Positions 53,501 through 63,334 are shown, counted from the stretch's first letter. The stretch: DNA of 64,000 nt from Myroides phaeus (GCF_009799805.1 NZ_CP047050.1:634001-698000), one strand, 5' to 3'. Notes: generated by a model from the sequence alone, not told the origin. Numbers and translations are program-made.

Positions 53501-54260
53501 CGCCTTAGTGATGTTAGATAAAATCATCCAAGAACGCTGGTTTGAAGCCAAGGGAATTATTGGAATATTTCCAGCAAACCAAGTGAATGACGATGATATA
53601 GAAGTGTCTAATGAAAAAGGAGAAGTTATCAACACCCTATTAACATTGCGCCAGCAGTCATTAAAAAATGTCAAAGCACCCAATATTGCTTTAGCAGACT
53701 TTATTGCTCCAAAAGAAACAGGATTACAAGATTATATCGGTCTTTTTTGTGTAACAACTGGATTTGGAGTAGATGAAATTGCCAAAGCTTATGAAAATGA
53801 CTTAGATGATTACAATGCAATTATGGTTAAAGCATTAGCCGATAGATTAGTTGAAGGATTTGCTGAATTTCTACACCACAAGGTAAGAAAGGAAATTTGG
53901 GGATATGCTCAAACAGAGGAGTTATCTAACGAAGAACTAATCAAAGAACACTACCAAGGTATAAGACCAGCTCCAGGATATCCAGCTTGTCCGGACCACC
54001 TTGAGAAAGGAACGATTTGGGAACTGCTACAAGTAGAACAAGAAATTGGTGTAAAGCTAACCGAGAGTTACGCTATGTTTCCTGCAGCAGCTGTTTCGGG
54101 TTACTATTTTGCTCACCCTCAAAGTAGATACTTTGGTTTAGGAAAAATAGAACAGGATCAATTGCAAGATTATGCAAATAGAAGAAATATCTCAGTAGAA
54201 GATGCTGAAAAATGGCTTGCCCCCAACTTAGCCCAAAACAAGAATTTAATACCAAACTAA
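50532..54260 (+). CDS. metH: cobalamin-dependent methionine synthase
   Basis: This full-length MetH (1242 aa) transfers a methyl group from methyltetrahydrofolate to homocysteine through methylcobalamin. Domains in order: homocysteine-binding with the zinc pair in G-G-C-C-G-T-T (about C312/C313), pterin-binding from about 355 ([11 protein letters not shown]), cap, B12-binding with D-V-H-D-I-G-K-N near residue 768, and the C-terminal SAM-activation domain ([15 protein letters not shown]). All domains are present in one polypeptide. The B12 need links this operon to the riboswitch-controlled uptake locus at 25.4 kb. Confidence 0.97.
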   Translation: MSTILTKTDIRELLKERTLVLDGAMGTMLQAYQFTEEDFRGERFADFAHSLKGNNDLLSITQPEAVKEVHRKYLLAGADILSTNTFSGTTIAMADYHLEDLVYELNYQSAKIAREVADEVEALTPDKPRFVAGAIGPTNKTASLSPDVNNPGYRAITFEELRVAYKQQAEALLDGGCDLLLVETIFDTLNAKAALFALDEIRTERNIDIPIMISGTITDASGRTLSGQTVEAFLISISHIPLLSIGFNCALGAEQLEPYVKQLSQHTAVNISAHPNAGLPNAFGEYDETPEEMRALINSFLSQNLVQIIGGCCGTTPDHIKLIAEAVEENQSARKAFPKSTSKPVLALSGLEPLYVTAEANFINIGERTNVTGSRRFLRLIKEEKFDEALAVAREQVEGGAQIIDINMDEGLLDGVHCMTNFLNLIASEPDIAKVPIMIDSSKWEIIEAGLRVVQGKAIVNSISLKEGEALFIEHAKLIRRYGAASVVMAFDENGQADSYERRIEICKRSYDILVNEVGFPPQDIIFDPNIFPVATGMEEHNNNALDFFNATKWIRENLPYANVSGGVSNVSFSFRGNNKVREAMHAAFLYHAIQNGMNMGIVNPEMLEIYDEVDPDLMRYVEDVLLNRKDDATERLLDFAESIKSDVTSNTSTQKIEEWRAGTIQERLTHSLVKGVETYIEVDVEEARLSVDQPIKVIEGYLMTGMNVVGDLFGAGKMFLPQVVKSARVMKKAVAYLLPYIEESKRLNATASTGNAGKILMATVRGDVHDIGKNIVAVVLACNNYEIVDLGVMVSPEKIIETAIKENVDVIGLSGLITPSLDEMVHLAKELNKIDCNVPIMIGGATTSRVHTAVKIAPEYNNCVVHVHDASRSVTTVNQLLQKEIKEEFKSSLKEEYNKLRQDYLGRARDKSYVTLKQARANKFKIEWKQEDIVQPNFIGTQQVSVELDELLPFIDWAPFFRSWQLFGKFPAILEDEVVGETATQLYEDALVMLDKIIQERWFEAKGIIGIFPANQVNDDDIEVSNEKGEVINTLLTLRQQSLKNVKAPNIALADFIAPKETGLQDYIGLFCVTTGFGVDEIAKAYENDLDDYNAIMVKALADRLVEGFAEFLHHKVRKEIWGYAQTEELSNEELIKEHYQGIRPAPGYPACPDHLEKGTIWELLQVEQEIGVKLTESYAMFPAAAVSGYYFAHPQSRYFGLGKIEQDQLQDYANRRNISVEDAEKWLAPNLAQNKNLIPN

Positions 54261-54262
54261 CT

Positions 54263-55219
54263 ATGAAAGTAACAGAACACATAAAAAACGCAAAAGGAAA
54301 AACACAAGTTTCATTTGAAGTATTGCCTCCATTAAAAGGTCAAAACATAAAAGGAATCTTTGATTCTATAGAGCCGTTAATGGAGTTTAATCCCCCTTTT
54401 ATAGATGTAACTTATCACAGAGAAGAGTACGAATACAAAGATGCGGGCAATGGGTTATGGGAAAAAAGAGTTGTTAGAAAACGCCCCGGTACCGTTGGTA
54501 TTTGTTCAGCTATTCAAAATAAGTTTAAGATAGATGCTGTTCCACATATTCTTTGTGGTGGTTTTACAAAAGAAGATACAGAGAACTTTTTAATTGACTT
54601 AGACTTTTTGGGAATTGACAATGTTGTTGCGTTAAGAGGAGATGCTGTAAAAAATGAAACCTATTTCAAAGCAGAACCAAAAGGAAACAAATATGCTTCC
54701 GAGTTAGTTTCTCAAATATCAGATTTGAACAATGGTATTTACTTAGACCCAGAGCTTGAAAACACAAGTAAGACAGACTTCTGTATTGGTGTTGCAGGAT
54801 ATCCTGAAAAACATATGGAGGCACCTAACTTTGATACGGACTTAAAGTTTTTAAAACAAAAAATAGACAATGGAGCTGAATACATTGTCACTCAAATGTT
54901 TTTTGACAATGCTAAATTCTTTGAGTTTGTTAAGCGTTGTAGAGAAATTGGGATTGACGCCCCTATCATTCCTGGATTAAAGCCATTGGCAACTTTAAAT
55001 CAATTGAACTTATTACCTCATCGTTTTAAAGTTGACTTACCAGACGAGTTGGTAGCAGAAGTTTTAAAAGCAAAAGATAACGCAGCTATTCGTCAAATAG
55101 GAATAGAATGGTGTGTTCAACAGTCCAAAGAACTCATACAAGCAGGCTTGCCTATTATTCACTATTACTCTATGGGGAAAGCAGATAATATTAGAAAAAT
55201 TATTCAATCAAGTTTATAA
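54263..55219 (+). CDS. metF: methylenetetrahydrofolate reductase
   Basis: MetF makes methyltetrahydrofolate for MetH using FAD. The 318-aa protein starts at ATG 54263, 2 nt after the metH stop, rather than at an upstream in-frame start inside metH. Motifs are F-E-V-L-P-P, A-L-R-G-D-A near the flavin site, and I-P-G-L-K-P-L. It is the last gene of the operon, followed by a strong terminator. Confidence 0.95.
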   Translation: MKVTEHIKNAKGKTQVSFEVLPPLKGQNIKGIFDSIEPLMEFNPPFIDVTYHREEYEYKDAGNGLWEKRVVRKRPGTVGICSAIQNKFKIDAVPHILCGGFTKEDTENFLIDLDFLGIDNVVALRGDAVKNETYFKAEPKGNKYASELVSQISDLNNGIYLDPELENTSKTDFCIGVAGYPEKHMEAPNFDTDLKFLKQKIDNGAEYIVTQMFFDNAKFFEFVKRCREIGIDAPIIPGLKPLATLNQLNLLPHRFKVDLPDELVAEVLKAKDNAAIRQIGIEWCVQQSKELIQAGLPIIHYYSMGKADNIRKIIQSSL

Positions 55220-55233
55220 CTATAATTAAAATT

Positions 55234-55271
55234 AGGCTGTTTCATTTCATATGAAATGAAACAGCCTTTTT
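55234..55271 (+). terminator. terminator of the methionine operon
   Basis: A perfect 17-bp inverted repeat (55234-55250 with 55251-55267) runs from AGGCTGTTTC to GAAACAGCCT and is followed by a T run, just after metF. Confidence 0.93.
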
Positions 55272-55382
55272 CTTTAGATAAAACTTGTTGTTTTATATAC
55301 CCCCTTTGATTTCTCAATAAATAAATGTCTTCTAAAATCAAATTAAACACCTTATCATAAGCATAGGTTATCGTTACAAAAG

Positions 55383-55412
55383 TTGCATATATTCAAAATA
55401 TAGTTATTTTTG
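55383..55412 (+). promoter_or_regulatory. promoter of the acyl-CoA dehydrogenase gene
   Basis: TTG (55383-55385) and TATTTTTG (55405-55412) are 19 nt apart, a good match to the Bacteroidota consensus, 29 nt before the ATG. Confidence 0.7.
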
Positions 55413-55440
55413 TTTCTCAACCAATAAACCAAAAAACATT

Positions 55441-56619
55441 ATGAGACCAGACTTGTTTCAAGCACCTGACTATTACTTATTAGACGATTTATTAACAGAG
55501 GAACACAAACTTATCCGTGATACAGCAAGAGCATGGGTAAAAAAAGAAGTTTCACCTGTTATAGAAGACTTTGCTCAAAGAGCTGAATTTCCAAAACACC
55601 TTGTACCTGGATTAGCAGAAATAGGTGGTTTTGGTCCCTATATACCAACAGAGTACGGAGGTGCTGGGTTAGACCAAATTTCTTATGGTTTAATTATGCA
55701 AGAAATTGAAAGAGGAGATTCTGGAATCCGTTCAACTTCATCTGTGCAATCTTCTTTAGTTATGTATCCTATTTGGAAATATGGTAATGAAGACCAACGC
55801 AATAAATACTTACCAAAACTTGCTTCTGGAGAATTCATTGGATGTTTTGGATTAACAGAACCAGATTATGGTTCTAATCCAGGAGGTATGATTACTAATT
55901 TTAAAGATATGGGAGACCACTATCTTTTAAATGGAGCCAAAATGTGGATCTCAAATGCTCCTTTCGCTGATATTGCAGTAGTTTGGGCTAAAAATGAAGA
56001 AGGAAGAATACACGGGTTAATCGTTGAAAGAGGAATGGAAGGTTTTTCAACTCCTGAAACACACAATAAATGGTCATTAAGAGCTTCTGCAACAGGAGAG
56101 TTAATTTTTGACAACGTAAAAGTTCCAAAAGAAAACCTATTACCAAATAAATCTGGATTAGGAGCACCACTTGGTTGTCTTGATTCAGCTCGTTATGGTA
56201 TTGCTTGGGGAGCTATTGGTGCTGCAATGGATTGTTATGACACTGCCTTGAGATATTCACAAGAACGCGTTCAATTTGACAAACCGATTGGAGCAACACA
56301 ATTACAACAAAAAAAATTAGCTGAAATGATTACTGAAATCACAAAAGCACAATTACTAACTTGGCGTTTGGGTGTTCTTAGAAATGAAGGAAGAGCAACT
56401 ACCGCTCAGATATCAATGGCTAAGAGAAACAACGTAGCCATGGCATTAGACATTGCACGTGATGCCCGTCAGATGTTAGGAGGAATGGGAATTACTGGTG
56501 AATACTCAATTATGCGTCATATGATGAATTTAGAATCAGTAGTTACTTATGAAGGAACACACGATATTCACTTGTTAATAACAGGAATGGATGTAACTGG
56601 TTTCCCTGCATTTAAATAA
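55441..56619 (+). CDS. acyl-CoA dehydrogenase, glutaryl-CoA dehydrogenase-like
   Basis: This FAD enzyme (392 aa) belongs to the acyl-CoA dehydrogenase family. The FAD/substrate motifs G-C-F-G-L-T-E-P-D-Y-G-S-N-P-G-G and the catalytic Glu in T-Y-E-G-T-H-D match glutaryl-CoA dehydrogenases, which oxidise and decarboxylate glutaryl-CoA in lysine/tryptophan breakdown. No other gene of that pathway is adjacent, so the substrate rests on sequence pattern only. It is monocistronic. Confidence 0.88.
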   Translation: MRPDLFQAPDYYLLDDLLTEEHKLIRDTARAWVKKEVSPVIEDFAQRAEFPKHLVPGLAEIGGFGPYIPTEYGGAGLDQISYGLIMQEIERGDSGIRSTSSVQSSLVMYPIWKYGNEDQRNKYLPKLASGEFIGCFGLTEPDYGSNPGGMITNFKDMGDHYLLNGAKMWISNAPFADIAVVWAKNEEGRIHGLIVERGMEGFSTPETHNKWSLRASATGELIFDNVKVPKENLLPNKSGLGAPLGCLDSARYGIAWGAIGAAMDCYDTALRYSQERVQFDKPIGATQLQQKKLAEMITEITKAQLLTWRLGVLRNEGRATTAQISMAKRNNVAMALDIARDARQMLGGMGITGEYSIMRHMMNLESVVTYEGTHDIHLLITGMDVTGFPAFK

Positions 56620-56647
56620 AAAACATTAAAATAGATAAAGTTTATCA

Positions 56648-56679
56648 AAAGAGCTTCTCTTAATGGAGAAGCTTTTTTA
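56648..56679 (+). terminator. intrinsic terminator
   Basis: AGCTTCTC (56652-56659) pairs with GAGAAGCT (56666-56673), followed by a T run. Confidence 0.8.
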
Positions 56680-56702
56680 ATTTTGCGTAAAATATTATCA
56701 GA

Positions 56703-57473
56703 ATGACTATTCAAGAAATTAACGCACAGATTGCTGAGGAAAGAAATGCTCTTCTTCAACATCCATTATATGGTAAAATTAAAACTATTCCGAACTTATG
56801 TGCTTTCATGGAAGGACACGTATATGCAGTTTGGGATTTTATGTCATTATTAAAAGCACTTCAACAAAAGTTGACTTGCACAACAACGCCTTGGTTTGCT
56901 TCAGAGCATCCACAAACGCGTTATCTAATTAATGAAATTGTACTTGCTGAAGAATCTGACTTAGCAATGGACGGAAGTCGTTTAAGTCATTTTGAAATGT
57001 ATTTAGATTCAATGCACGCAGCTAAAGCTGATACAACAGCTATTGAAGCATTGATTACTACTCTTAAAAAAGGTATGCCAATCACAGAGGCAATTGACAA
57101 TACAGCACTTGACGAAAATATTAAAGAATTCTTACACTTTACATTTGATGTAATTGAAAGAGGGCAAACACACGAAATTGCAGCTGCTTTTACATTCGGG
57201 AGAGAAGATTTAATTCCTGCGATGTTCACTGAAATCTTACGTGGTTTCCAAGCGAACTTCCCAGAAACAGACTTAACAAAACTTGTTTATTACTTTGAAA
57301 GACACATTGAACTTGATGGTGATGAGCACGGACCAATGGCAATGCAAATGATTGTAGAACTTTGTGGTACAGACACTCAGAAATGGGAAGATGTAGTTAG
57401 AGTATCTAAACAAGCATTAGTAAAACGTTACAAATTATGGAATGCGATTGAAAATGCTATCCAATTGCAATAA
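56703..57473 (+). CDS. DUF3050 family protein
   Basis: The 256-aa protein is all-helical in appearance, with the DUF3050 pattern H-P-L-Y-G-K-I near the N-terminus and conserved His residues in F-M-E-G-H-V-Y-A-V-W-D-F and in R-H-I-E-L-D-G-D-E-H-G-P. The fold is thought to resemble haem-oxygenase-like diiron proteins, so the His/Asp/Glu may bind metal. The function is unknown. Confidence 0.82.
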   Translation: MTIQEINAQIAEERNALLQHPLYGKIKTIPNLCAFMEGHVYAVWDFMSLLKALQQKLTCTTTPWFASEHPQTRYLINEIVLAEESDLAMDGSRLSHFEMYLDSMHAAKADTTAIEALITTLKKGMPITEAIDNTALDENIKEFLHFTFDVIERGQTHEIAAAFTFGREDLIPAMFTEILRGFQANFPETDLTKLVYYFERHIELDGDEHGPMAMQMIVELCGTDTQKWEDVVRVSKQALVKRYKLWNAIENAIQLQ

Positions 57474-57536
57474 GGTTAACATTTATTAAACACTTTAAAC
57501 ATCGGTTTTTATTTATATTTACCAAAAAGCACGAAT

Positions 57537-58256
57537 ATGAAGAATTTACAAGGAAAAAAAGCAATTATTACTGGAGGAGGAAGAGGACTAGGAAAAGCTA
57601 CAGCAATAGCATTTGCACAAGAAGGAATTGACGTTGCAATTACAGGACGAAATGAAAAGACTCTTCAAGCAACTGTAAAAGAAATTGAAGCATTAGGAGT
57701 GAAAGCTACTTATGCCGTTTTTGATGTAACAGATAAAGCAAAAGTAAAAAGTGAAATCGCTGCAGTAATCGAAAGATTAGGTGGTGTAGATATTTTAGTA
57801 AACAATGCAGGTATCTCTGAGTTCGGTAAATTTACTGATATGCCAGCAGAACGTTGGGAAGAAATCTTATTAACAAATGTTATGGGAGTTTACAACGTTA
57901 CAAGAGAAGTATTACCACATTTAATAGATAAAAACGAAGGAGATATCTTTAACGTAGCTTCTACAGCAGGGTTAAATGGAAATGCAACAACATCTGCATA
58001 TTCAGCTTCTAAGTTTGCCGTTATCGGTTTATCTGAATCATTAATGAAAGAGGTTCGTAAAAACAATATTCGTGTATGTACATTGACACCAAGTACAATT
58101 GCATCAGATATGTCTATTGAATTAGGATTAACAGATGGTAATCCTGACCACATTTTACAACCAGAAGATTTTGCAGAATTAATTGTTGCAACATTGAGAT
58201 TACCAAGAAGAGCCATGGTTAAAACAGCATCGCTGTGGACTACCAATCCTCAATAA
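57537..58256 (+). CDS. SDR-family 3-ketoacyl-ACP reductase-like enzyme
   Basis: This short-chain dehydrogenase (239 aa) has the NAD(P)-binding T-G-G-G-R-G-L-G, the N-N-A-G motif, and the catalytic Ser-Tyr-Lys with Y-S-A-S-K. Members similar to this are usually annotated as ketoacyl reductases, but the real substrate is not determined. It starts 63 nt after the DUF3050 gene and is followed by a terminator. Confidence 0.9.
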   Translation: MKNLQGKKAIITGGGRGLGKATAIAFAQEGIDVAITGRNEKTLQATVKEIEALGVKATYAVFDVTDKAKVKSEIAAVIERLGGVDILVNNAGISEFGKFTDMPAERWEEILLTNVMGVYNVTREVLPHLIDKNEGDIFNVASTAGLNGNATTSAYSASKFAVIGLSESLMKEVRKNNIRVCTLTPSTIASDMSIELGLTDGNPDHILQPEDFAELIVATLRLPRRAMVKTASLWTTNPQ

Positions 58257-58310
58257 TTTAGAGAGAAAAGAGAATTTATTTCCCTCTTATTACTTATTTT
58301 AAATACAGAA

Positions 58311-58341
58311 AAAACTCACTAATTATAGTGAGTTTTTTTTT
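58311..58341 (+). terminator. intrinsic terminator
   Basis: AAAACTCACT pairs with AGTGAGTTTT and is followed by a T run. Confidence 0.85.
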
Positions 58342-58410
58342 ATTCGTATTTTTATCAAACAGTTGTAATTTTAATTACTTTTGTCCGATTTTTAAAACGC
58401 CCATTTAGGT

Positions 58411-59118
58411 ATGCTACGAAGACTTACAAGATTCATTTTCAAAATATTACTTCTTTTTTTCGGACTTAGTATTTTTTCAGTAATCTTTTTCAGGTTTGTT
58501 CCAATTCCATTTACTCCATTAATGTTTATTAGAGTATATGAACAAGTGAAAGATGACAAAGAAATTAAACTTGAACACAAATGGGTTTCAATTGACAAAA
58601 TAAGCGTCAACCTCCAAAAAGCAGTAATTGCAAGTGAAGATGGTCATTTCTTAAAACACAATGGTTTTGATTTTAAAGCCATTGAAAAAGCAATGAAAAA
58701 TAACGAGAAAGGCAAACGTATTAAAGGAGGTAGTACTATTTCTCAACAAACAGCTAAAAATGTTTTTCTATGGCCAGGGAGGAGTTATATCAGAAAAGGC
58801 TTTGAAGCATATTTTACAGTTTTAATCGAGCTTTTATGGTCTAAAGAACGTATCTTAGAGGTATACCTCAATAGCATAGAAATGGGAAATGGAGTTTATG
58901 GTGCACAAGCAGCAGCTAAACACTGGTATAAAAAAGATGCAAACAAATTGACACCTACTGAAGCCGCAGGAATTGCTGTTATTTTACCGAACCCACGAAA
59001 ATACAAGGCAACAAATTCAGGGCCATATATCACTAAACGAAAACAAATTATAACAAGATATGTCAATGGATTTGGCCCACTCAATTTAAAAAAAGTAGAG
59101 AAAAGCACTAAAAAATAG
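58411..59118 (+). CDS. mtgA: monofunctional peptidoglycan glycosyltransferase
   Basis: MtgA polymerises lipid II into glycan strands at the inner membrane. The 235-aa protein has one N-terminal membrane helix (about residues 8-28) and GT51 motifs: A-S-E-D-G-H-F with the catalytic Glu (E76), G-G-S-T-I-S-Q-Q-T-A-K-N, and Y-L-N-S-I-E-M-G. No transpeptidase domain follows. Confidence 0.93.
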   Translation: MLRRLTRFIFKILLLFFGLSIFSVIFFRFVPIPFTPLMFIRVYEQVKDDKEIKLEHKWVSIDKISVNLQKAVIASEDGHFLKHNGFDFKAIEKAMKNNEKGKRIKGGSTISQQTAKNVFLWPGRSYIRKGFEAYFTVLIELLWSKERILEVYLNSIEMGNGVYGAQAAAKHWYKKDANKLTPTEAAGIAVILPNPRKYKATNSGPYITKRKQIITRYVNGFGPLNLKKVEKSTKK

Positions 59119-59185
59119 AGAAATAGAGAAATAGAGAAGTATAATTATTTTTTGATACAAATTTTATAATAATTATATTTTTTAA

Positions 59186-59193
59186 TAACTTTG
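59186..59193 (+). promoter_or_regulatory. candidate -7 promoter box
   Basis: TAACTTTG fits TAnnTTTG 30 nt before the coiled-coil lipoprotein gene; no good -33 partner was found. Confidence 0.4.
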
Positions 59194-59222
59194 AACAAAT
59201 ATATATTTTAAAATAAATTACT

Positions 59223-59792
59223 ATGAAAAAATTATTGTTATCATTGGCCGTTGTTGGGATGTTATTTGCTACATCATGTAAAGACACTAAAGCAGAAGAA
59301 GGAGCTCAAGTTGAAGCTACTGCTGACTTAAGTTCTTTTGAAAACGCTACTAAAGAAGCTGAAGCTAAATTAGAAGAAGCTAAAAAAGCTGTAGAAGCTG
59401 CTGCTACTGCTGGAGACGAAAAAGCTAAAGAAGAAGCACAAAAAGCATTAGACGCTGCTCAACAAACTTGGGACGAAGCTAAAGCTAAATTAGAAGACGC
59501 TACTAAAGCTGCAAAAGAAGAAGCTGAAAAATTAGCTAACAAAGCTACTGAAGCTACTGAAGATGCTAAACAAGCTGTAGAAGACGTTAAAGATGCTGCT
59601 GCTGAAAAAGTAGAAGATGCTAAAAAAGCTGTAGAAGAAACTAAAGAAGCTGCTGCTGAAAAAGTAGAAGACGCTAAAAAAGCTGTAGAAGAAACTAAAG
59701 AAGCTGCTGCTAAAAAAGTAGAAGAAACTAAAGAAGCTGCTAACGAAGCTAAGAAGTCATTGAAAAATGCTGCTGACGCTTTCAAAAAGTAA
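59223..59792 (+). CDS. Ala/Glu/Lys-rich coiled-coil lipoprotein with internal repeats
   Basis: The 189-aa lipoprotein (lipobox F-A-T-S-C-K) is otherwise almost entirely Ala, Glu, Lys and Asp, a long charged helix or coiled coil. An 18-residue unit (A-A-A-E-K-V-E-D-A-K-K-A-V-E-E-T-K-E) occurs twice in tandem at 59595-59648 and 59649-59702, then a shortened third copy. It resembles LEA-like or YtxH-like helical stress proteins in composition only; no function is assigned. Confidence 0.8.
   Translation: MKKLLLSLAVVGMLFATSCKDTKAEEGAQVEATADLSSFENATKEAEAKLEEAKKAVEAAATAGDEKAKEEAQKALDAAQQTWDEAKAKLEDATKAAKEEAEKLANKATEATEDAKQAVEDVKDAAAEKVEDAKKAVEETKEAAAEKVEDAKKAVEETKEAAAKKVEETKEAANEAKKSLKNAADAFKK
59595..59735 (+). 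repeat. 54-nt tandem coding repeats
   Basis: Two full 54-nt units differ at only one or two bases, and a shortened third unit of 33 nt follows. They lie in frame inside the coiled-coil lipoprotein gene and could change copy number by slippage. Confidence 0.85.
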
Positions 59793-59812
59793 TCAGTTTA
59801 CACCTTATAAAT

Positions 59813-59841
59813 TAAAGGAGCTATTTTAGCTCCTTTTTTTT
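59813..59841 (+). terminator. intrinsic terminator
   Basis: AAAGGAGCTA pairs with TAGCTCCTTT and ends in a run of T. Confidence 0.88.
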
Positions 59842-59970
59842 TGCTTATATGCCAAAAAACGTATCATATCATATTCATTATCAATAGCTAAATAATTTTA
59901 TTCGATTAAAACCACTTTCTATTTTCTTGTTGAATAAGTAATTTTACATCAACAAAAAAAATGAATAACT

Positions 59971-60444
59971 ATGAAAACAAATATTGGAATTACACCGGAA
60001 GCTCGTCAATCAATTACAGACATTTTATCACAATTATTAGCTGACGAGTTTGTACTATTTACAAAAACAAGAAATGCACATTACAACGTTGAAGGCATCG
60101 ACTTTCACGCGATGCATTTATTCTTTGAAACACAATATGACGAATTAGAAGAAAGAATTGATGCTGTAGCAGAAAGAATTCGCCATTTAGGTCATTACGC
60201 ACCTTCTTCATTAAAAGACTACCTTAGATTGACTCATTTAACTGAAGAAAGAGACAATGAAGGAAATGATAGTGCTTCTTGGATAAAAGACTTAACGAAA
60301 GACCACGAGGCCATTATTATCTTTATCAGAGAGAATATTGAAACAATTGAAGAACTTAATGATGCTGGAACAGCTGACTTCTTAATTGGATTAATGGAAG
60401 AACACGAAAAAGCAGCGTGGATGTTACGTGCCCATATAAAATAA
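59971..60444 (+). CDS. dps: Dps-family DNA-binding ferritin-like protein
   Basis: Dps forms 12-mers that oxidise and store iron and protect DNA under stress. The 157-aa protein shows the ferroxidase pattern N-A-H-Y-N-V-E-G (H37), D-F-H-A-M-H (H46, H49) and Y-D-E-L-E-E-R-I-D-A-V-A-E-R. The N-terminal tail is short and not Lys-rich. The gene stands alone with a strong terminator after it. Confidence 0.93.
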   Translation: MKTNIGITPEARQSITDILSQLLADEFVLFTKTRNAHYNVEGIDFHAMHLFFETQYDELEERIDAVAERIRHLGHYAPSSLKDYLRLTHLTEERDNEGNDSASWIKDLTKDHEAIIIFIRENIETIEELNDAGTADFLIGLMEEHEKAAWMLRAHIK

Positions 60445-60465
60445 ACAATTGCTTAAGAAAAAGAT

Positions 60466-60499
60466 AAAAGACTTGCCTATATATAGGCAAGTCTTTTAC
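60466..60499 (+). terminator. intrinsic terminator of dps
   Basis: AAAAGACTTGCCTATA pairs with TATAGGCAAGTCTTTT in an almost perfect palindrome 22 nt after the stop. Confidence 0.88.
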
Positions 60500-60556
60500 T
60501 TTATACCTACTTCAATAAAGTATAGTATATTTACAAATCACAAACACTAAAGTAAT

Positions 60557-61165
60557 ATGAAAAAATTCATCGCTATGGCAATGTTAGCCTTAGTTGGAGT
60601 AGCTTGCTCAAACAATGAACAATCAGAAGAAGCACGTGCTGAACAATTTCAAAAAAACTTAAATAAGGAATTTAGTGATGCTAAGTCATCTCCACTTCCT
60701 AAAGATGCACTTAAAAAGTTTAAATCGTTAGACTACTTCCCTATCTCTGAAGACTTCGTCATTGAAGGAGCATTAGTAAGAACTCCTGATGAACAACCTT
60801 TTGAAATGCCAACTACAACGCACAGAAAACCTGTTTATGTAAAATATGGGGAGATAAACTTTTCATTAAACAATAAAAATTTCAAGCTTGATGTTTTTCA
60901 AGATGTAGCATTACGTGAAAAGAAAGAATATGCTAAACACTTATTTCTTCCTTTTACAGACTTAACTTCTGGAGTTACATCTTACGGAGGCGGAAGATAT
61001 ATAGATTTACAAATACCTGAAGGGGACAAAATTATCATCAACTTTAATTTAGCATATAACCCATATTGTGTTTATAATCCTAAATTTTCTTGTCCTATTC
61101 CACCAGAACAGAACTTCATTGAAGCAGATATTAATGCGGGAGTAAAAGATTACAAATACGAATAA
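60557..61165 (+). CDS. DUF1684 lipoprotein
   Basis: The 202-aa lipoprotein (lipobox V-G-V-A-C-S) has the DUF1684 pattern in its C-terminal half: F-L-P-F-T-D-L-T-S-G, Y-G-G-G-R-Y-I-D-L and F-N-L-A-Y-N-P-Y-C-V-Y-N, with the conserved Cys in C-P-I-P-P. Its function is unknown. It is separated from the prolyl oligopeptidase gene by a bidirectional terminator. Confidence 0.85.
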   Translation: MKKFIAMAMLALVGVACSNNEQSEEARAEQFQKNLNKEFSDAKSSPLPKDALKKFKSLDYFPISEDFVIEGALVRTPDEQPFEMPTTTHRKPVYVKYGEINFSLNNKNFKLDVFQDVALREKKEYAKHLFLPFTDLTSGVTSYGGGRYIDLQIPEGDKIIINFNLAYNPYCVYNPKFSCPIPPEQNFIEADINAGVKDYKYE

Positions 61166-61196
61166 AAAAAAGCCGAGTTAATTAACTCGGCTTTTC
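61165..61196. terminator. bidirectional terminator
   Basis: AGCCGAGTTA pairs with TAACTCGGCT, with an A run on the left and T on the right, between convergent genes. Confidence 0.85.
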
Positions 61197-61216
61197 TGTT
61201 TATAATAAATCTACTA

Positions 61217-63334
61217 TTATTTTAATTTTTTAATTCCCATACTATACAAAGTGAACGCTTGTAGATCAACATTCTCTTGTATTTGTTGCGCTATCGACTT
61301 ACCAGCACCATGACCAGCATTTGTTTCGATACGGATTAACATAGGGTTAGTTCCTTTGTTCTTCTCTTGTAACGTAGCAGCAAATTTAAAACTGTGTGCA
61401 GGTACAACTCTATCATCGTGATCTCCAGTAGTAACCATCGTTGCAGGATAAGCAATCTCTTTCACATTATGAAGAGGAGAATATCCTTTTAAATAATCAA
61501 ACATTTCTTTGCTATCTTCAGATGTTCCATAGTCATACGCCCATCCAGCTCCAGCTGTAAATGTATGGTAACGCAACATATCTAACACTCCAACTGCAGG
61601 TAAAGCTACTTTCATTAAATCAGGACGTTGAGTCATTGTAGCTCCAACTAATAATCCTCCATTTGAACCTCCTTTAATAGCAAGGAAATCAGAAGAAGTA
61701 TACTTATTATCAATTAAATACTGTCCAGCAGCAATAAAGTCATCAAATACATTTTGTTTCTGCATTTTAGTACCAGCTACGTGCCATTCTTTACCATATT
61801 CTCCTCCACCTCTTAAGTTAGGAACAGCATAAATACCTCCGTTTTCTAACCAAATAGCATTAGCAATACTGAAAGACGGCGTTAAGCTAATATTAAATCC
61901 ACCATAAGCATAAAGCATTGTAGGATTCTTTCCATTTAACTCAATACCCTTCTTATGTGTAATAATCATCGGAACTTTAGTACCATCTTTAGAAGTATAG
62001 AATACTTGTTTAGACTCATACTGAGAAGAATCAAACTTAACTTTTGGTTGCTCGTAAACTTTAGAAGCCCCTTCTTTTGCATCAAAAGCATAAATAGTTC
62101 CAGGAGTAATATAATTTGTAAAAGAATAGTACAACGTAATATCCTCTTTTTTACCTCCAAAACCACTTACAGTTCCTATTCCAGGTAATTCTACCACTCT
62201 AACTTCTTTTCCTGTATAATCGTACTGCTTAACAACAGATACAGCATCTTGTAGATAGTTAGCAAAGATATATCCAGCACCTTTTGTTGGCGTTAAAACA
62301 TTTTTTGTCTCTGGAATAAAGTCAACCCAATTTGCTTGAGCAGCATTATTAGCATCAACTGTTACAACACGCGTATTTGGTGCTTTATAATCTGTTGCTA
62401 TAAACAACTTACCATCTTTACTATCTAAAACACCACTACTACTCTCAAAGTTATTAACAATGTTAATAATTGGGCTATTTGTTTTAGTTAAGTCTTGAAT
62501 ATACAATTCGTTTCCATAAGTAGAATTTGCAGCTGTAATAACTAAATATTTATTATCACCTGTAACATAACCACCTACATATCTTCTCTTTTTATCTTTT
62601 CCAAAAATTAGTGCGTCTTCTTTTTGTGCAGTACCTAATTTGTGGTAATACAACTTATGTTGGTCAGTCTTAGCAGACAATTCACTTCCTTCAGGCTTGT
62701 CATAACTTGAATAATAAAATCCTTCATTACCAAACCAAGAAACACCACTAAACTTTACATCAACAAGTGTATCTCCAATTACCTTTTTTGTTTCAGCATC
62801 TAAAACAATAATCTTTCTCCAATCACTTCCTCCTTCAGAAATTGCGTATGCAACTTTAGAACCATCTTCAGAAAAATCAACACTACCTAAAGAAGTTGTT
62901 CCATCTTTAGAAAACTTATTTGGATCTAAGAAAACCTCTTCCTTACCAGCCTCATCTTTTCTATATAAGATAGATTGATTTTGTAAACCATCATTTTTAA
63001 AGAAATAAGTATATTTTCCTTCTTTAAAAGGAGCACCTATTTTCTCGTAATTCCACGCTTCCTCCATTTGTTTTTTCAAATCATCTCGGAAAGGAATTTG
63101 AGCTAAATAATTGTAAGTAACCTCATTCTCTGCTTTCACCCAAGCTGCAGTTTCTTCAGAGCGGTCATCTTCTAACCAACGATAAGGATCAGCAACATCA
63201 ACTCCAAAATAAGTATCTACTACTTCACCTTTATTCGTTACTGGGTATTTCAATGCCTCAGCAGTTGAACTATCTCCTTGTTTACACGATATAACGATTG
63301 TAGCAACAAGCAGAGTCATAAATGTTTTTCTCAT
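61217..63334 (-). CDS. prolyl oligopeptidase (S9A), lipoprotein-like
   Basis: This 705-aa serine peptidase has an N-terminal propeller (about residues 80-430) and a C-terminal alpha/beta hydrolase domain: the Ser in K-G-G-S-N-G-G, the Asp in G-D-H-D-D-R-V, the His in N-A-G-H-G-A-G. The N-terminus has a signal peptide with a Cys at I-V-I-S-C-K, so it is probably a periplasmic or outer-membrane lipoprotein that cuts proline-containing peptides. Confidence 0.94.
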   Translation of the reverse strand: MRKTFMTLLVATIVISCKQGDSSTAEALKYPVTNKGEVVDTYFGVDVADPYRWLEDDRSEETAAWVKAENEVTYNYLAQIPFRDDLKKQMEEAWNYEKIGAPFKEGKYTYFFKNDGLQNQSILYRKDEAGKEEVFLDPNKFSKDGTTSLGSVDFSEDGSKVAYAISEGGSDWRKIIVLDAETKKVIGDTLVDVKFSGVSWFGNEGFYYSSYDKPEGSELSAKTDQHKLYYHKLGTAQKEDALIFGKDKKRRYVGGYVTGDNKYLVITAANSTYGNELYIQDLTKTNSPIINIVNNFESSSGVLDSKDGKLFIATDYKAPNTRVVTVDANNAAQANWVDFIPETKNVLTPTKGAGYIFANYLQDAVSVVKQYDYTGKEVRVVELPGIGTVSGFGGKKEDITLYYSFTNYITPGTIYAFDAKEGASKVYEQPKVKFDSSQYESKQVFYTSKDGTKVPMIITHKKGIELNGKNPTMLYAYGGFNISLTPSFSIANAIWLENGGIYAVPNLRGGGEYGKEWHVAGTKMQKQNVFDDFIAAGQYLIDNKYTSSDFLAIKGGSNGGLLVGATMTQRPDLMKVALPAVGVLDMLRYHTFTAGAGWAYDYGTSEDSKEMFDYLKGYSPLHNVKEIAYPATMVTTGDHDDRVVPAHSFKFAATLQEKNKGTNPMLIRIETNAGHGAGKSIAQQIQENVDLQAFTLYSMGIKKLK

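Noticed and set aside
59459..59785. A long antisense frame rich in Ala and Ser opposite the coiled-coil lipoprotein
   Set aside because: It is the mirror of the repeated GCT/GAA/AAA codons of the real gene; there is no promoter or domain.
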